This document shows, one piece after another, positions 26,013 through 35,585 of a stretch of DNA of 36,015 nucleotides. Under the pieces are notes generated by a model. It did not search any database, was not told where the DNA came from, and saw only the letters and a program-made list of their open reading frames with translations. A program made the position numbers and the translations under genes. The stretch's first letter is position 1. Each line of letters begins with the position of its first letter. Origin of the DNA: MGIIb-O2 sp002494975 (GTDB taxonomy: Archaea > Thermoplasmatota > Poseidoniia > Poseidoniales > Thalassarchaeaceae); assembly GCA_028355015.1 (NCBI GenBank), contig JAOMRN010000009.1:1-36015 (forward strand). Reading direction: 5' to 3'.

Positions 26013-26103
26013 TCAGTCCTATATACAACGATTACATATAATATCCATCAATATGAGTTCGTCATAGACCCTCCGTACAAAGTAAACCTAATCAAGGATC
26101 GAT

Positions 26104-26682
26104 TCAATATCCATTGTCAATGAACCATTGTTGAATCGGAATACCAATCTCTCTTTGGATTCGAACGGCTTCAGTATACATTCTACGTTGTTCATCATGT
26201 TGGCCTTTTGAATTCATAATGATACCGAGGTTGATCAGTGAATTTGCCTCGCCTTGTCGGTCGCCATTTTTCCTGAATGTTTCCAGAGCAAGTAAGTAAT
26301 GTTGCCGAGCAGAATGAGTTCTTCCTGCTAATTGCGCAGCATTACCAAGCGTAATTTCTGTCCATGAATCAATCTCAATACCATGGCTTGTCAATTGTTC
26401 AGATAATTCCAATATTTGTTCAACTTCTTCTTCTTGACTTGGTGTCAATTCTGCAGGAGTTGATTGGCCTGAAAAGCCCATACGTTCCAAGGCTTGTACC
26501 ATAGCAGTAGCAATATCTTCTGCGTTGTTTTGGGTGAAATTGACATCACCTCCAACTACGCTATCTTGAAGATTAACGTTCGCAGATTGAGATGAAGACT
26601 GAGGTGCTGGAATCCATTTGGAACCTGTCCACATGAACTTTCCATCAGGACTGAGAATATCATCATCAACGTCTTCTTCCAC
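26104..26682 (-). CDS. TPR protein with N-terminal SPDGKFMW element and QDSV motif
   Basis: 192 residues. Near the N-terminus is ILSPDGKFMWTGSKWIPAP (9-27), a Trp-x-Gly-x-x-Trp element like those that decorate many proteins of marine group II archaea and resemble DUF2510. Next comes NLQDSVVGGDVNFTQN (37-52), then an IATAMVQALERMGF helix. TPR-like repeats fill about 75-180, for example GRTHSARQHYLLALETFRKN and GEANSLINLGIIMNSKGQHD. There is no membrane segment or signal peptide. The GTG start at 26682 is one base after the stop of the membrane-protein gene (TAG T GTG), so translation is probably coupled. It is the last gene of the six-gene operon and probably acts as an adaptor. Its QDSV motif recurs at the C-terminus of the membrane protein and in the partial gene at the window end. 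Confidence 0.85.
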   Translation of the reverse strand: MEEDVDDDILSPDGKFMWTGSKWIPAPQSSSQSANVNLQDSVVGGDVNFTQNNAEDIATAMVQALERMGFSGQSTPAELTPSQEEEVEQILELSEQLTSHGIEIDSWTEITLGNAAQLAGRTHSARQHYLLALETFRKNGDRQGEANSLINLGIIMNSKGQHDEQRRMYTEAVRIQREIGIPIQQWFIDNGY

Positions 26683-26683
26683 A

Positions 26684-29600
26684 CTAAAACTTCTCCCTCA
26701 TATCTTTCATAGCCTGACGATATGATTCTAAAGCCACCCTTGCTATTGCATCGGCATCGTTAATTGTTTGCGATTCTATATTCTGACCAATATTATCTCC
26801 TTGATGGACTGAATCTTGATAATTATCCGATTTTAGATTTTCCTCTTTATTAGATTTTTCAATAATTGATCGCAACTCTTGTAATTCAAAAGCCATCCTC
26901 TCCATTTCAGAAACGTTAGTATCAGTCATTGATTGCATCATATTAAGTTCTTTTCTCAGTTTTGCATTTTCAGATTCAGTCAAATCTTTATTTCGTAATT
27001 GCCTTTGAAGAAGCTCTCTATCTCCCCTAAGTTTAAGGTTGTCATTTATGGTATTGTTTAATTTATTTTGTAGAGAACTTGCTTTAGATAAATCTCCATT
27101 TTGAACCGGTAGGACTTTTGAAGTATTGTTCCGATTAATGAGCGTTACAAATAATGTACAGAAAATAATAGAAACTGCAATTATAATATAAGATTGAGAG
27201 TCATTATTACTTGAAGCACTAGCATCATTAATATCAACTTGATTTATCAAGCATCCATATATGTCGACTTCAGAACCAATTGGAGTAGATTGACACAAAT
27301 CCATAAAATCTTTGATACCATCTCCATCTGTATCATTATCTGGAACGTCATCTATTGCACATCCATTTACATCAACAGAGTCACCAGTAACGGTTTCTGG
27401 ACAATTGTCTTCAGAGTCTATTACACCATCTCCATCTGTATCGTTATCGGGAACGTCATCTATTGCACATCCATTTACATCAACAGAGTCACCAGTAACG
27501 GTTTCTGGACAGTTGTCTTCAGAGTCTATTACACCATCTTGATCGGAATCAATATCAGATACCCCAATTTGTTCTTCGGAACAGCCTTCTATATTGATAT
27601 TTGACTGAGGTAAAGTCCCAGGGCATGTATCAAGCGCATCGGAAAGGCCATCTCCATCTGAATCCAATTGTGTTAGATTGCAACCGTTTGCATTAACAGT
27701 GAGATCTGTTGTAGTTCCTGAGCATAAATCTAGGCTATCATCAACTCCGTCGTTGTCAGTATCAAGCTGATAAAGAGCACATCCTTGTTCGTTCACACTT
27801 TGACTAGGAATAGTTCCGTTGCATAAATCATCACTATCCGAAATCTCATCATGATCTAAATCAGGAAAATCAGGATTTATGATAAAAGTATGAAAATACT
27901 GGCCACCGCCGCAGCAGTAAAGTGTTTGGAAGAAAATATCTAGGTCCCCATCGTTTTCCTTATCGTATACGTATAGATGCATAATAATTGAATCTCCAGC
28001 ACCACCATGCTTTGTTATGAATTTATTTGTTTCGCTGATACCAAATTCTGAAAAATAATAAATTTCAATATAAGGAATATTGCTATGATAAATAGGTCCA
28101 CCCCAATACGCCATTACGATATCATCGTAACCATCATTATCTATATCAGCAATTTGAACAATGTTAGTGGAGTCGAAATCTAAGTACATATCACAAGGTA
28201 AGTTGACGACTTCACCCCCTCTATCAAAACTGACATTGTAGGATTCAAGATAATGGGTACCATCATAATCCAATCCCATCCAAAGTATACAATCGGAATC
28301 AATATAATCCATGAACCCATCTCCATTAAAATCTCCAGTGAAACTACTGAATATCTCAAGGATCCCAGAATTCTCACCATTGTATCCATTTTTTATTTGA
28401 GGGATATCTTCAGTTAACCATATCCATTCACCATTATTTGCACTCATTTCTAGTTCTAGTTCTGGATCGTCAACGTATACACAATATGACTCTATTTTAC
28501 CATTAGAAATGTTTTTGTAAAGATGCATTCCCCAATAATAACATCTCGATTGAGAAGTGATAGAGATAGTTTCATTTGCTGAGATGAATCTTTTTCCATG
28601 AGTAACATGGCCAATCAAGGGATTATTTGGCTGAGTATCCATTCCATTTGGTATTAAGTCACCATCATCATCAAGTTGGATCCAAGAACAGCCATTGATA
28701 TCTACTTCCTCTCCATTAGATCCAGGACACTGATCTAAGGCATCAATAATACCATCATTATCTTCATCTGAGCATCCTCCAGAAAAGAATGTACTAGTAA
28801 TACCTGTTTGCCAAACATTAGGCATATCAGAAATTATTTGTGTATTCCCTGATGACCCTTCAATGGACTGAAGAAGATTGATAGTATCGTTAATAATTGA
28901 AACCTGTATGCTACCATTGTGCCCATTAAGATGCTCGATAGCTAGTTTCAATTGATCCATAATATCAGATTCTTCTCCATCTAAACTAAATTGGTTCAAT
29001 TCTTTACTTGAATTACCATAAACTCCCTCATAGAATATTGTAGTCCCATCAGTCGATGTTAATGTGATACCTTGCCCATGTTGGGCAGACCAACCACCAA
29101 TGGAGACCAGTGCCCTTGCTTTCCCATCATCACATTCAAATTCTTCATTAATTCTATTCAAACTAATTTCATATAATGATAGAATAACTGCTCCTCTTTG
29201 ACCTACCTGATCATTCCAAACACGAAAACTTACAATTATTGACCCATTGATATTATTATGTCCAAGTAAATTCAATGATATATCTTGTTCGCTGTAAAGC
29301 CCGTTAGATTCGTATAGAGTGTCCCAACTATCTACGTTATTCAACTCCGAATTCTTGACCTTGATTTGAGTATGAATTGCATTATTGTCTTCTTCGTAAC
29401 CACCACTCTTGCTAAGGCCCATAAAAAGATTGATTTGATTACTCATTATTTCTGGTGTCATATTAAGGATTAGAGAAACATCACAAATACCGTCCGCACA
29501 AGGTGGAATTATCATAGTGAATGGGATACCTGATGTATATCCATCTTGTAATCTAGTTAAATCTCCAGAGTTGATATCAGAATCTTCATAGAAATCAATT

Positions 29601-29698
29601 TCGAAGCTGAGTTGTTCAATTTCTTCATCACCATTTACCGAACCTATGAATAGTGGCAGTAAAAATAAAATCGATACAAGAATTGAAAAAAATCTCAT
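26684..29698 (-). CDS. Single-pass membrane protein: extracellular FG-GAP/TSP3 repeats, cytosolic coiled coil
   Basis: About 1004 residues. A signal peptide (MRFFSILVSILFLLPLFIG) is followed by about 300 residues of beta-rich sequence and one TSP3-like unit (DEDNDGIIDALDQCPGSNG). FG-GAP-like strands follow (TGDFNGDGFMDYID, QIADIDNDGYDDIVMAYWG), then a run of TSP3 Ca-binding repeats (DTDGDGVIDSEDNCPETVTG). One membrane helix (SYIIIAVSIIFCTLFVTLI) comes next. A cytosolic coiled coil follows (LQNKLNNTINDNLKLRGDRE, then AKLRKELNMMQSM). The C-terminus has YQDSVHQGDNIGQN and ADAIARVALESYRQAMKDM. This is the layout of a sensor that spans the membrane. The frame is open to a GTG at 29710, but the ATG at 29698 starts directly with the signal peptide. 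The upstream SPFH gene stops 11 bases before. Confidence 0.88.
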   Translation of the reverse strand: MRFFSILVSILFLLPLFIGSVNGDEEIEQLSFEIDFYEDSDINSGDLTRLQDGYTSGIPFTMIIPPCADGICDVSLILNMTPEIMSNQINLFMGLSKSGGYEEDNNAIHTQIKVKNSELNNVDSWDTLYESNGLYSEQDISLNLLGHNNINGSIIVSFRVWNDQVGQRGAVILSLYEISLNRINEEFECDDGKARALVSIGGWSAQHGQGITLTSTDGTTIFYEGVYGNSSKELNQFSLDGEESDIMDQLKLAIEHLNGHNGSIQVSIINDTINLLQSIEGSSGNTQIISDMPNVWQTGITSTFFSGGCSDEDNDGIIDALDQCPGSNGEEVDINGCSWIQLDDDGDLIPNGMDTQPNNPLIGHVTHGKRFISANETISITSQSRCYYWGMHLYKNISNGKIESYCVYVDDPELELEMSANNGEWIWLTEDIPQIKNGYNGENSGILEIFSSFTGDFNGDGFMDYIDSDCILWMGLDYDGTHYLESYNVSFDRGGEVVNLPCDMYLDFDSTNIVQIADIDNDGYDDIVMAYWGGPIYHSNIPYIEIYYFSEFGISETNKFITKHGGAGDSIIMHLYVYDKENDGDLDIFFQTLYCCGGGQYFHTFIINPDFPDLDHDEISDSDDLCNGTIPSQSVNEQGCALYQLDTDNDGVDDSLDLCSGTTTDLTVNANGCNLTQLDSDGDGLSDALDTCPGTLPQSNINIEGCSEEQIGVSDIDSDQDGVIDSEDNCPETVTGDSVDVNGCAIDDVPDNDTDGDGVIDSEDNCPETVTGDSVDVNGCAIDDVPDNDTDGDGIKDFMDLCQSTPIGSEVDIYGCLINQVDINDASASSNNDSQSYIIIAVSIIFCTLFVTLINRNNTSKVLPVQNGDLSKASSLQNKLNNTINDNLKLRGDRELLQRQLRNKDLTESENAKLRKELNMMQSMTDTNVSEMERMAFELQELRSIIEKSNKEENLKSDNYQDSVHQGDNIGQNIESQTINDADAIARVALESYRQAMKDMREKF
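27317..27539 (-). repeat. Two tandem 108-bp TSP3 repeat units, nearly identical
   Basis: Units 27317-27424 and 27425-27532 differ at three of 108 bases, and the first bases of a third unit follow. Each encodes a 36-residue TSP3-type Ca-binding repeat with one Cys pair. Other repeats in the protein have diverged much more, so this pair arose by a recent duplication. Confidence 0.95.
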
Positions 29699-29709
29699 TG
29701 TAGCAACCA

Positions 29710-30921
29710 CTATTCTTTACTGACTTTTGTCCCTTCAACATCAGATTGTCGGAGGCTAGATAATTGTTTTACAGCCTCTAAACGGACTCTATCATCATCA
29801 GTAGTTTCAATAATTTTCAGTAAAGTTTCTACCATTCTCTCACTACTTCGATCTTGTACACCTAATCTCTCATTTTCTTGGTCATGAAGAATTTTCATTC
29901 GTTCCTTCTTCTTAGCTTGTACTTGCTCGAACAAATCCATTGCTCGATCTATTTCTTTATCTTTCTTTTCTTCCTCGATAACCATATCGAATCGATTTCT
30001 TTCAAGATTTGCTTTGGCTATTTCAATTTCGTGTTGAGCTTGATTAAGTTCGGTTAATCTTCTGTTCTCATCAATATCTTGACGTAAGTGTTTTTCGAAA
30101 TCCCATTTGATTGAATTAATTTCTGCTTGACCTCTGATTGCTGCTAACTCTAATTCAGCTTTGGCTCTTACTTCTGCTGTATCTCCAGCTATTTGCAGTT
30201 TGGCTTCAAGTTCCAATTGCTGCATTTTTAAATTATAACTAGTCTCAAATTCTTCATACTGTTTCTTAGTCAAAATTTCATTTCTTTCAGATAATCTTTC
30301 GAGTTTATGCTTCATTGAATTAAGTTCATCATATTCATTTTGATTCCAAGTAATCCAACAACGTTCAATCTCAAAACCAGAACCATTTAATGTCGTCCTA
30401 AGGCCAGATTTTATCACTGAACATAATCTGTCATGAACAATTGAGTCCTTAAGATTTGAAGAATTAATAATGGCTAATTCTCCCTTAATTAAATGATTAG
30501 CCTCAGATTCGACTTCATTAGCCAAAGTCCCTGCTGTAAACAGAGAGTTTCCTTTAGTGGCCATCTTAATCATTCTCGGAGCCAGTTCAGTATTAGTAGT
30601 GACTTTACACACCACAAAACCATTGGCAGAATCAGAGTCAGATGTAGACGCCTCAATCTTAAGAAAAAGATTATGCGGTCCTATGTCTGCAAAAAGAAAA
30701 GATTTATTCGGTGAGCGTGCTCCAATTATGCGCTTCAATAAACCCATTTTAGGATTTATTTCTTCCCTTTTTGCTGTGGCACTACCTGCAACCTTTCCGT
30801 CTTCAAATACCACACATATTTCTGTACCCGAGAGAATCACCTCGGAACCTCTAGGTATACTATCATTAGGGTAATATCTACCTATTGTATTAGGTCCGTT
30901 TCTCCACATAAATTCATTCAT
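29710..30921 (-). CDS. SPFH/band-7-like protein with long coiled coil
   Basis: 403 residues. The first 200 residues are beta-rich and resemble the SPFH/virion-core type: a W at the start (MNEFMWRNGPNTIG), IPRGSEVILSGTEICVVFEDGKVAGS, then FADIGPHNLFLKIEA and later helices LKDSIVHDRLCSVIKSGLRT with a GFEIERCWITW strand. From about 205 to 355 it is a charged coiled coil (YDELNSMKHKLERLSERNEI, then RAKAELELAAIRGQAEI), typical of flotillin/stomatin-like proteins that assemble into membrane-associated rings. No signal peptide is present. A very strong ribosome site GGAGGTG lies five bases before the ATG and overlaps the stop of the preceding gene. It probably scaffolds or confines the membrane protein encoded next. 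I am sure of the coiled coil, fairly sure of SPFH. Confidence 0.75.
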   Translation of the reverse strand: MNEFMWRNGPNTIGRYYPNDSIPRGSEVILSGTEICVVFEDGKVAGSATAKREEINPKMGLLKRIIGARSPNKSFLFADIGPHNLFLKIEASTSDSDSANGFVVCKVTTNTELAPRMIKMATKGNSLFTAGTLANEVESEANHLIKGELAIINSSNLKDSIVHDRLCSVIKSGLRTTLNGSGFEIERCWITWNQNEYDELNSMKHKLERLSERNEILTKKQYEEFETSYNLKMQQLELEAKLQIAGDTAEVRAKAELELAAIRGQAEINSIKWDFEKHLRQDIDENRRLTELNQAQHEIEIAKANLERNRFDMVIEEEKKDKEIDRAMDLFEQVQAKKKERMKILHDQENERLGVQDRSSERMVETLLKIIETTDDDRVRLEAVKQLSSLRQSDVEGTKVSKE

Positions 30922-30925
30922 AATT

Positions 30926-31432
30926 TCACCTCCTTCTTACTAAATCCTCGATTGCTTGCTGTCTATCGGAAATCCTCATACTTACTAAACTTAGGTCTTG
31001 ACACAATTCTCCCACATGTTCGGATTGGTTTGAATCTAACTTAATGGATCTTTCCTTGATGTGGTCAAGAGATGTTAAAATTGCATGATCTTGTAAAACT
31101 ACTTCTTCTTGAACTAATTTCTTTTCTTTCTTCCTCAAAAAATTAATTGAAACCGATTCTGAGGGGTATGACCACCTAATCTTCTCCTCCAAATCAATTA
31201 CAATTTTTTCTAATTTTCCAAATGCTGTTGTTAGATCAGTATTATTCGCTGTAACTGAGTCGTCAAATCTTGTTTGAGCAATATTTTTTATTGAACGAAG
31301 TCTTGTGGAAATTGCTAATCTGATATTATCATCATCTTTTTTTCTGTATTTTTTAGTACTATATCCTTGATAATTTTTAACAAGTACAGAAATTTCATTC
31401 AGTGCAGCTATAGTCGTTATGACTTCAACCAT
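30926..31432 (-). CDS. Small helical protein (168 aa)
   Basis: No family is recognised. The protein is nearly all helix: a short hydrophobic N-terminus (MVEVITTIAALNEISVLVKN), a basic stretch YSTKKYRKKDDDN, then long helices (LTTAFGKLEKIVIDLEEKIR and FLRKKEKKLVQEEVVLQDHA), ending in a basic LVRRR. It is cytosolic. The stop codon is part of the ribosome-binding site of the SPFH gene (AGGAGGTGA), so the two are coupled, and the pair likely works together. It is separated from the helicase-nuclease by 77 bp with A/T-rich sequence containing two ATCAGATA copies; a separate internal promoter is possible. Confidence 0.78.
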   Translation of the reverse strand: MVEVITTIAALNEISVLVKNYQGYSTKKYRKKDDDNIRLAISTRLRSIKNIAQTRFDDSVTANNTDLTTAFGKLEKIVIDLEEKIRWSYPSESVSINFLRKKEKKLVQEEVVLQDHAILTSLDHIKERSIKLDSNQSEHVGELCQDLSLVSMRISDRQQAIEDLVRRR

Positions 31433-31509
31433 GTTAACTGCAACAGTTATATCTGATTAAATTATCTGATAATTATTACAATAAGGAAATATTCTACAAG
31501 TAAACGCAA

Positions 31510-34500
31510 CTAAATACTGTCCGGACAAAGACTTGCAAAGTTACAATATTGGCAGGTTTGATTTGCAGGAGTTGCCTCGAATTTATTTTCATCAATACCT
31601 TCGATGATTGGAATTAATCTCGATAGTCCTCTCTCAAGTTTTATTGGCGTAATATCTGCCTCTACTAACTGATCTTCCATTACAAAGTCATATGCTACTA
31701 TATCTGGTAATTTACCAGTATTTTGCCCCCATGCATAAGCGTAAAGTAGCAACTGTTCTTGATATGTGTTCCCCGGTTTTTTATTTGCTTTACCGGTTTT
31801 GAAATCAATTATTCTTAGTTTATCTTCAGAATCAATTTCTATTCTGTCTATTTTACCGTAGAATTTTCTATTAGAAAATTCGAATTCAATGCCTTTTTCT
31901 ATTGCTATAACTTTGTTCCTTGATCTCTCGGTATCGTTCCAATTGGAGATGTTTTCTTTAATTTCTTGGATTTTTATCTCATCGAGTAGTGGTAATTTGT
32001 TAATATGGTGTTCCAACGATTGATCGAATATGCCATCAAGTTCTTTCTTCGTAGGTTTTCTAGACAAAGAACCAATTTTTTCGATAATTTCATGTACGAG
32101 ATTCCCAACTATCAGAGATTTATTACTACTTGAAACTAATTTATGAACATATGAAAATTCAAATTTCTTTGGACACCTGCGGTAGGCATCAAGCATTGAC
32201 CAAGTATATCTTTCTGGTTTCCACAAAAATTGTACTCCGGGAACTTCTGTGCTCCCTGTAAATTCACTATATTCGACACGCCCCACGATAGATTCAAAAT
32301 TTTTCAATAATGACCTTAATTCCCCATTTATACTGTGCTCATTTACAACGAGTTGCTCTAGGTGATAGATAATTAAAGATCGGACTGACTTCGCTAAATC
32401 TTCCGTTTCAAACCCATATCTTAACTCCCCAATGGAATCGTCTAGATGAGTTCGTAAATTAATTAGCATTTTTTCGTTTACTGATATAGGTTTTTGCATA
32501 ATACTAGGATGAATTATATCTATATTTTCCACTGCAAATATTTGACTTCCAACTGAAAAAAGTATATTCGGTTTCGATTTTTCAGTTCTGGTAAGGGGTC
32601 TACTCAACCTAATCAAATCCTGTACTCTAGTTAGCCCTACATAGAAAATCCTTACAAGTTCTCTTTCACGCTCAGATTTGGCATCTTCATTAAAAAAGCC
32701 TTCAATAATCAAATTTTCACACTTATCTGGTTTTTGTTTGGGTGGAGGTCTTCTGTGGTCGAGCGATGGCATTACTACTATTGGCCACTCCAATCCTTTA
32801 GCCTTGTGAATTGTAGATACAACGACATGTCCCGGTTTACTAATTTGATCAATCTCAAGTTCTATTTTACCTTCCATTAATTGTTTGATATAATTTGCAA
32901 ATCTATCAGGATATTTGAAAAAATCACCAGCATTAGATAGTTGAGAAAGTAGAAGTGAAACGAGTTTAGATAGAGAACTATCAGCCCCTAATCTAGTCAT
33001 CTTATTGATTATACCTGATTCTTTCATTGTAGAAAATAACCAATCTTCCATAGCAATTGTTGGTAATTTTTTATTTGAATCAATAAAATTATAAAATGAA
33101 ATAATACTTTTTTTATTTTCAAGATCCCCCTCGATTTTCAGTAAAGAATCAAATAATTTTTGAGGATTATATCTGCTCCTTCTGGTAACGATCTCTGCAT
33201 CTTCTTTTGTTACGCCCATAAAACCATTTTTTAGAAGAAAGCCAATTGCTTGTGCATTACCAACAGGGTCGATGCAAGCTCTAAGTATCATTCCTGCTTC
33301 TATCGTAACTTCTTCTCTGAACAAATTACTGCTGGATGTTGTTACATATGGGATGTCGTTAATATCAAAGTAATCAGTAATATTTGAAACGTAGTTCAGT
33401 GATCTAGTAAGTACTGCCATTTCGTCCCATTCGTATCCCAGAAGGTTCTTTCGCTCTAGGAATTTTCCATGTTCTACTGCTTCGGAAGCCTCATCTATCA
33501 TGGTTTGAACTACAACTTCAGTTGTATCTGCATTAATCCATCCAGATTTAATCTCAGGCATATTGAAATTATCCTGGTTAGTCGAAATTAGTTCTTTACT
33601 GTAGTTTACAACTTGCTGTGAATGTCGGTAACAGGTATCTAAATCAACCAATTTCAAATCACCAGAATTAGAAAAATCTGACATGAAATCTTGTAAATTT
33701 CTCACATTTGCTCCTCTGAAACCAAATATTGCCTGATTAGGGTCTCCAACAACACATGTCGACTTCAGGTAATCCGACATTAACTTGACAATTTCACCTT
33801 GAGATTGATTATTATCTTGAAATTCATCTACCAATACATGATCGAAATTGGAACAAATCTGTTCTAAGTATAATGGTTCATTTTTGAGTCTTAAATGGAA
33901 CAAACTAATTTGATCACCGAATGTCAAACCGTTATTCTTGCGGATAAAATTTCGGAGAGGATTAATTAGTCTTAAGCCAGCATGAGTTAACTCTTCATCT
34001 GATAATTCTTCGCTCTGATTAACGCCTTCACCGATCAAATCACTTTCTGTATCTTCTGCTAAATTCAATATCTCTTTCTCAAACCAAATTAGTACATCCT
34101 CAACCTTAGTTGATCGATTATGTAAAAGATCGTCAAGTTTCATCGTAATGTCAATAATTATCGGATTTTGTTCTATTAACAATTTTAAATCTTCATCGAT
34201 TTGTTCATCAATTAAGTCCAAGAAAAGATATCTTCTCATTCTCGGGTTAATATGTATAGGGATTTTTTCAAATCCATACCCCTCAAAATCAGAATCTATC
34301 ATATGTTTACAGAAACTATTGAAATTCATTATCGTAGGAGTTTCAGCAACATCCAATCCTAATTTTTCTTCTACTCTTGAGGACATTTCTGAGGTTGCTT
34401 TAACAGTAAAAGTAAGCATTAAAATCCTTGATGGTTCCGCACCAGAATTAATTAGATTTGCTATTCTTTCTACCAAAACATGAGTTTTTCCACTCCCCGG

Positions 34501-35109
34501 ACCAGCAGTAATTACTAATCTCCCCTCAGTAATTTCTGTAGCTTCTCTTTGCTTTTCATTTAATTGTCTTTCAAAGGAGTGGCGATCTTTCCACCTTTTC
34601 TCAATCAATGCTCTAGATTGTGCCCTTAAAATTCTTATTTCTTCTTTTAATGAATTTATACGTTCTAGCTTCACTTTGTTCAATTCTGATGCTTTTGCGA
34701 GCAAAGATATCAATTCCATCCTTTCTTCATTTGAATTTTCAGTAGCCTTCATTAGTTGATGTAGCCATCTATCTTGTTGTGTTGTCTTCATCCATATCGA
34801 TGCTTTTGTGAAAATATTTCCAAGTTTTTTCATTTGGGCCTTTATATTTTCATTATTTTGGAAAAATAACTCGGGGCTAGCCCTTCCCTCTATTACATCT
34901 TGAGTTTGTAAATTAAGATTAAGAATGACATTTACAGAACTAAGTACAGAATCTTTAATCATAACCAAAGGCTGATTATTTGCACAATTATTGTGCCATG
35001 TTGGGGTATCAAAAATTTTCAATCTATTGAGATAAGTAAACAATTCATCGGAATCTCCCGATCTGAGTTTTCTTTGAATCTCACCATGTAACTCATCGCT
35101 AGAAATCAT
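31510..35109 (-). CDS. UvrD/AddA-like helicase fused to RecB/Cas4-type Fe-S nuclease
   Basis: 1199 residues. An N-terminal helical region (1-185, coiled coil about 125-170) has no named domain. The SF1A helicase follows: Walker A TAGPGSGKT (201-209), motif II VDEFQD (427-432), VVGDPNQAIFGFRG (453-466), STIHKAKGLEWP (765-776) and FYVGLTRVQD (822-831). The C-terminal 230 residues are a RecB-family PD-(D/E)XK nuclease: H1006, D1088 (KIDRIEI), D1102-F-K1104 and YQEQLLLYAYA (1116-1126). Four cysteines, C979, C1186, C1189 and C1195, are placed as in AddB/Cas4 for a 4Fe-4S cluster. Such enzymes unwind and degrade or resect double-strand ends. The ATG overlaps the previous stop (ATGA). This is the likely effector of the operon, though a role in repair cannot be excluded. 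Confidence 0.95.
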   Translation of the reverse strand: MISSDELHGEIQRKLRSGDSDELFTYLNRLKIFDTPTWHNNCANNQPLVMIKDSVLSSVNVILNLNLQTQDVIEGRASPELFFQNNENIKAQMKKLGNIFTKASIWMKTTQQDRWLHQLMKATENSNEERMELISLLAKASELNKVKLERINSLKEEIRILRAQSRALIEKRWKDRHSFERQLNEKQREATEITEGRLVITAGPGSGKTHVLVERIANLINSGAEPSRILMLTFTVKATSEMSSRVEEKLGLDVAETPTIMNFNSFCKHMIDSDFEGYGFEKIPIHINPRMRRYLFLDLIDEQIDEDLKLLIEQNPIIIDITMKLDDLLHNRSTKVEDVLIWFEKEILNLAEDTESDLIGEGVNQSEELSDEELTHAGLRLINPLRNFIRKNNGLTFGDQISLFHLRLKNEPLYLEQICSNFDHVLVDEFQDNNQSQGEIVKLMSDYLKSTCVVGDPNQAIFGFRGANVRNLQDFMSDFSNSGDLKLVDLDTCYRHSQQVVNYSKELISTNQDNFNMPEIKSGWINADTTEVVVQTMIDEASEAVEHGKFLERKNLLGYEWDEMAVLTRSLNYVSNITDYFDINDIPYVTTSSSNLFREEVTIEAGMILRACIDPVGNAQAIGFLLKNGFMGVTKEDAEIVTRRSRYNPQKLFDSLLKIEGDLENKKSIISFYNFIDSNKKLPTIAMEDWLFSTMKESGIINKMTRLGADSSLSKLVSLLLSQLSNAGDFFKYPDRFANYIKQLMEGKIELEIDQISKPGHVVVSTIHKAKGLEWPIVVMPSLDHRRPPPKQKPDKCENLIIEGFFNEDAKSERERELVRIFYVGLTRVQDLIRLSRPLTRTEKSKPNILFSVGSQIFAVENIDIIHPSIMQKPISVNEKMLINLRTHLDDSIGELRYGFETEDLAKSVRSLIIYHLEQLVVNEHSINGELRSLLKNFESIVGRVEYSEFTGSTEVPGVQFLWKPERYTWSMLDAYRRCPKKFEFSYVHKLVSSSNKSLIVGNLVHEIIEKIGSLSRKPTKKELDGIFDQSLEHHINKLPLLDEIKIQEIKENISNWNDTERSRNKVIAIEKGIEFEFSNRKFYGKIDRIEIDSEDKLRIIDFKTGKANKKPGNTYQEQLLLYAYAWGQNTGKLPDIVAYDFVMEDQLVEADITPIKLERGLSRLIPIIEGIDENKFEATPANQTCQYCNFASLCPDSI

Positions 35110-35585
35110 TTAACAGACTCCTTGAGAATATTCAGGTCTTCTGTTAGTTCTTGTATTTCTTTGTCTAGTCTACTGGACTCGAGAATAGATGCATGATATT
35201 TTACTAAAATATCCTTGTCAGATTCTTCCAATACTATATCATCAATTGAATCCAATTTTTCTACCCATGACTCTAACTGTCTCATCATTAACGTAATTTC
35301 AGAAAATAATTCCTGATTCTCTGTTAACCTTGCTTTGATGCTGTCTGGTTTCGTGACTCTCGACAACTGTGAATCAAGGGATGATAGTTTATTATTCACA
35401 TTTATTACTAAATTAGAATCAACTGCAATTGACGAATCCAAATCAATTTTCCCCCCACTAAAACTTCTACCAATAACTGCAGTTTCAGTAAATATTTGCT
35501 CAATTTCTTTTTTCCTATCAAGTATTTTCGTAGAAACTTTTTCGTCTGGAAATATTTTATTTAGAGATTCCATATCACCTGACAA
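35106..35585 (-). CDS. Small coiled-coil protein heading the operon (about 159 aa)
   Basis: No family is recognised. The product is helical and acidic, with a central Ser/Asp-rich segment (GGKIDLDSSIAVDSNLVINV) between helices, and a coiled C-terminus (LDKEIQELTEDLNILKESVK). The start is uncertain. The frame is open back to a stop at 35652 and reads like protein (EKTKSEEEIATISDLLSG), but has no ATG or GTG upstream. Candidates are TTG at 35585, ATG at 35573, and a CTG at 35633 that lies six bases after a seven-G run able to serve as ribosome site. It overlaps the helicase by four bases (ATGA), so it is coupled to it and may be its small partner. Confidence 0.75.
   Translation of the reverse strand: MSGDMESLNKIFPDEKVSTKILDRKKEIEQIFTETAVIGRSFSGGKIDLDSSIAVDSNLVINVNNKLSSLDSQLSRVTKPDSIKARLTENQELFSEITLMMRQLESWVEKLDSIDDIVLEESDKDILVKYHASILESSRLDKEIQELTEDLNILKESVK

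Noticed and set aside
27239..27604. Plus-strand repeat-containing frames over the TSP3 region
   Set aside because: They are antisense shadows of the 108-bp repeats of the membrane-protein gene, which has a signal peptide and domain structure in its own frame.
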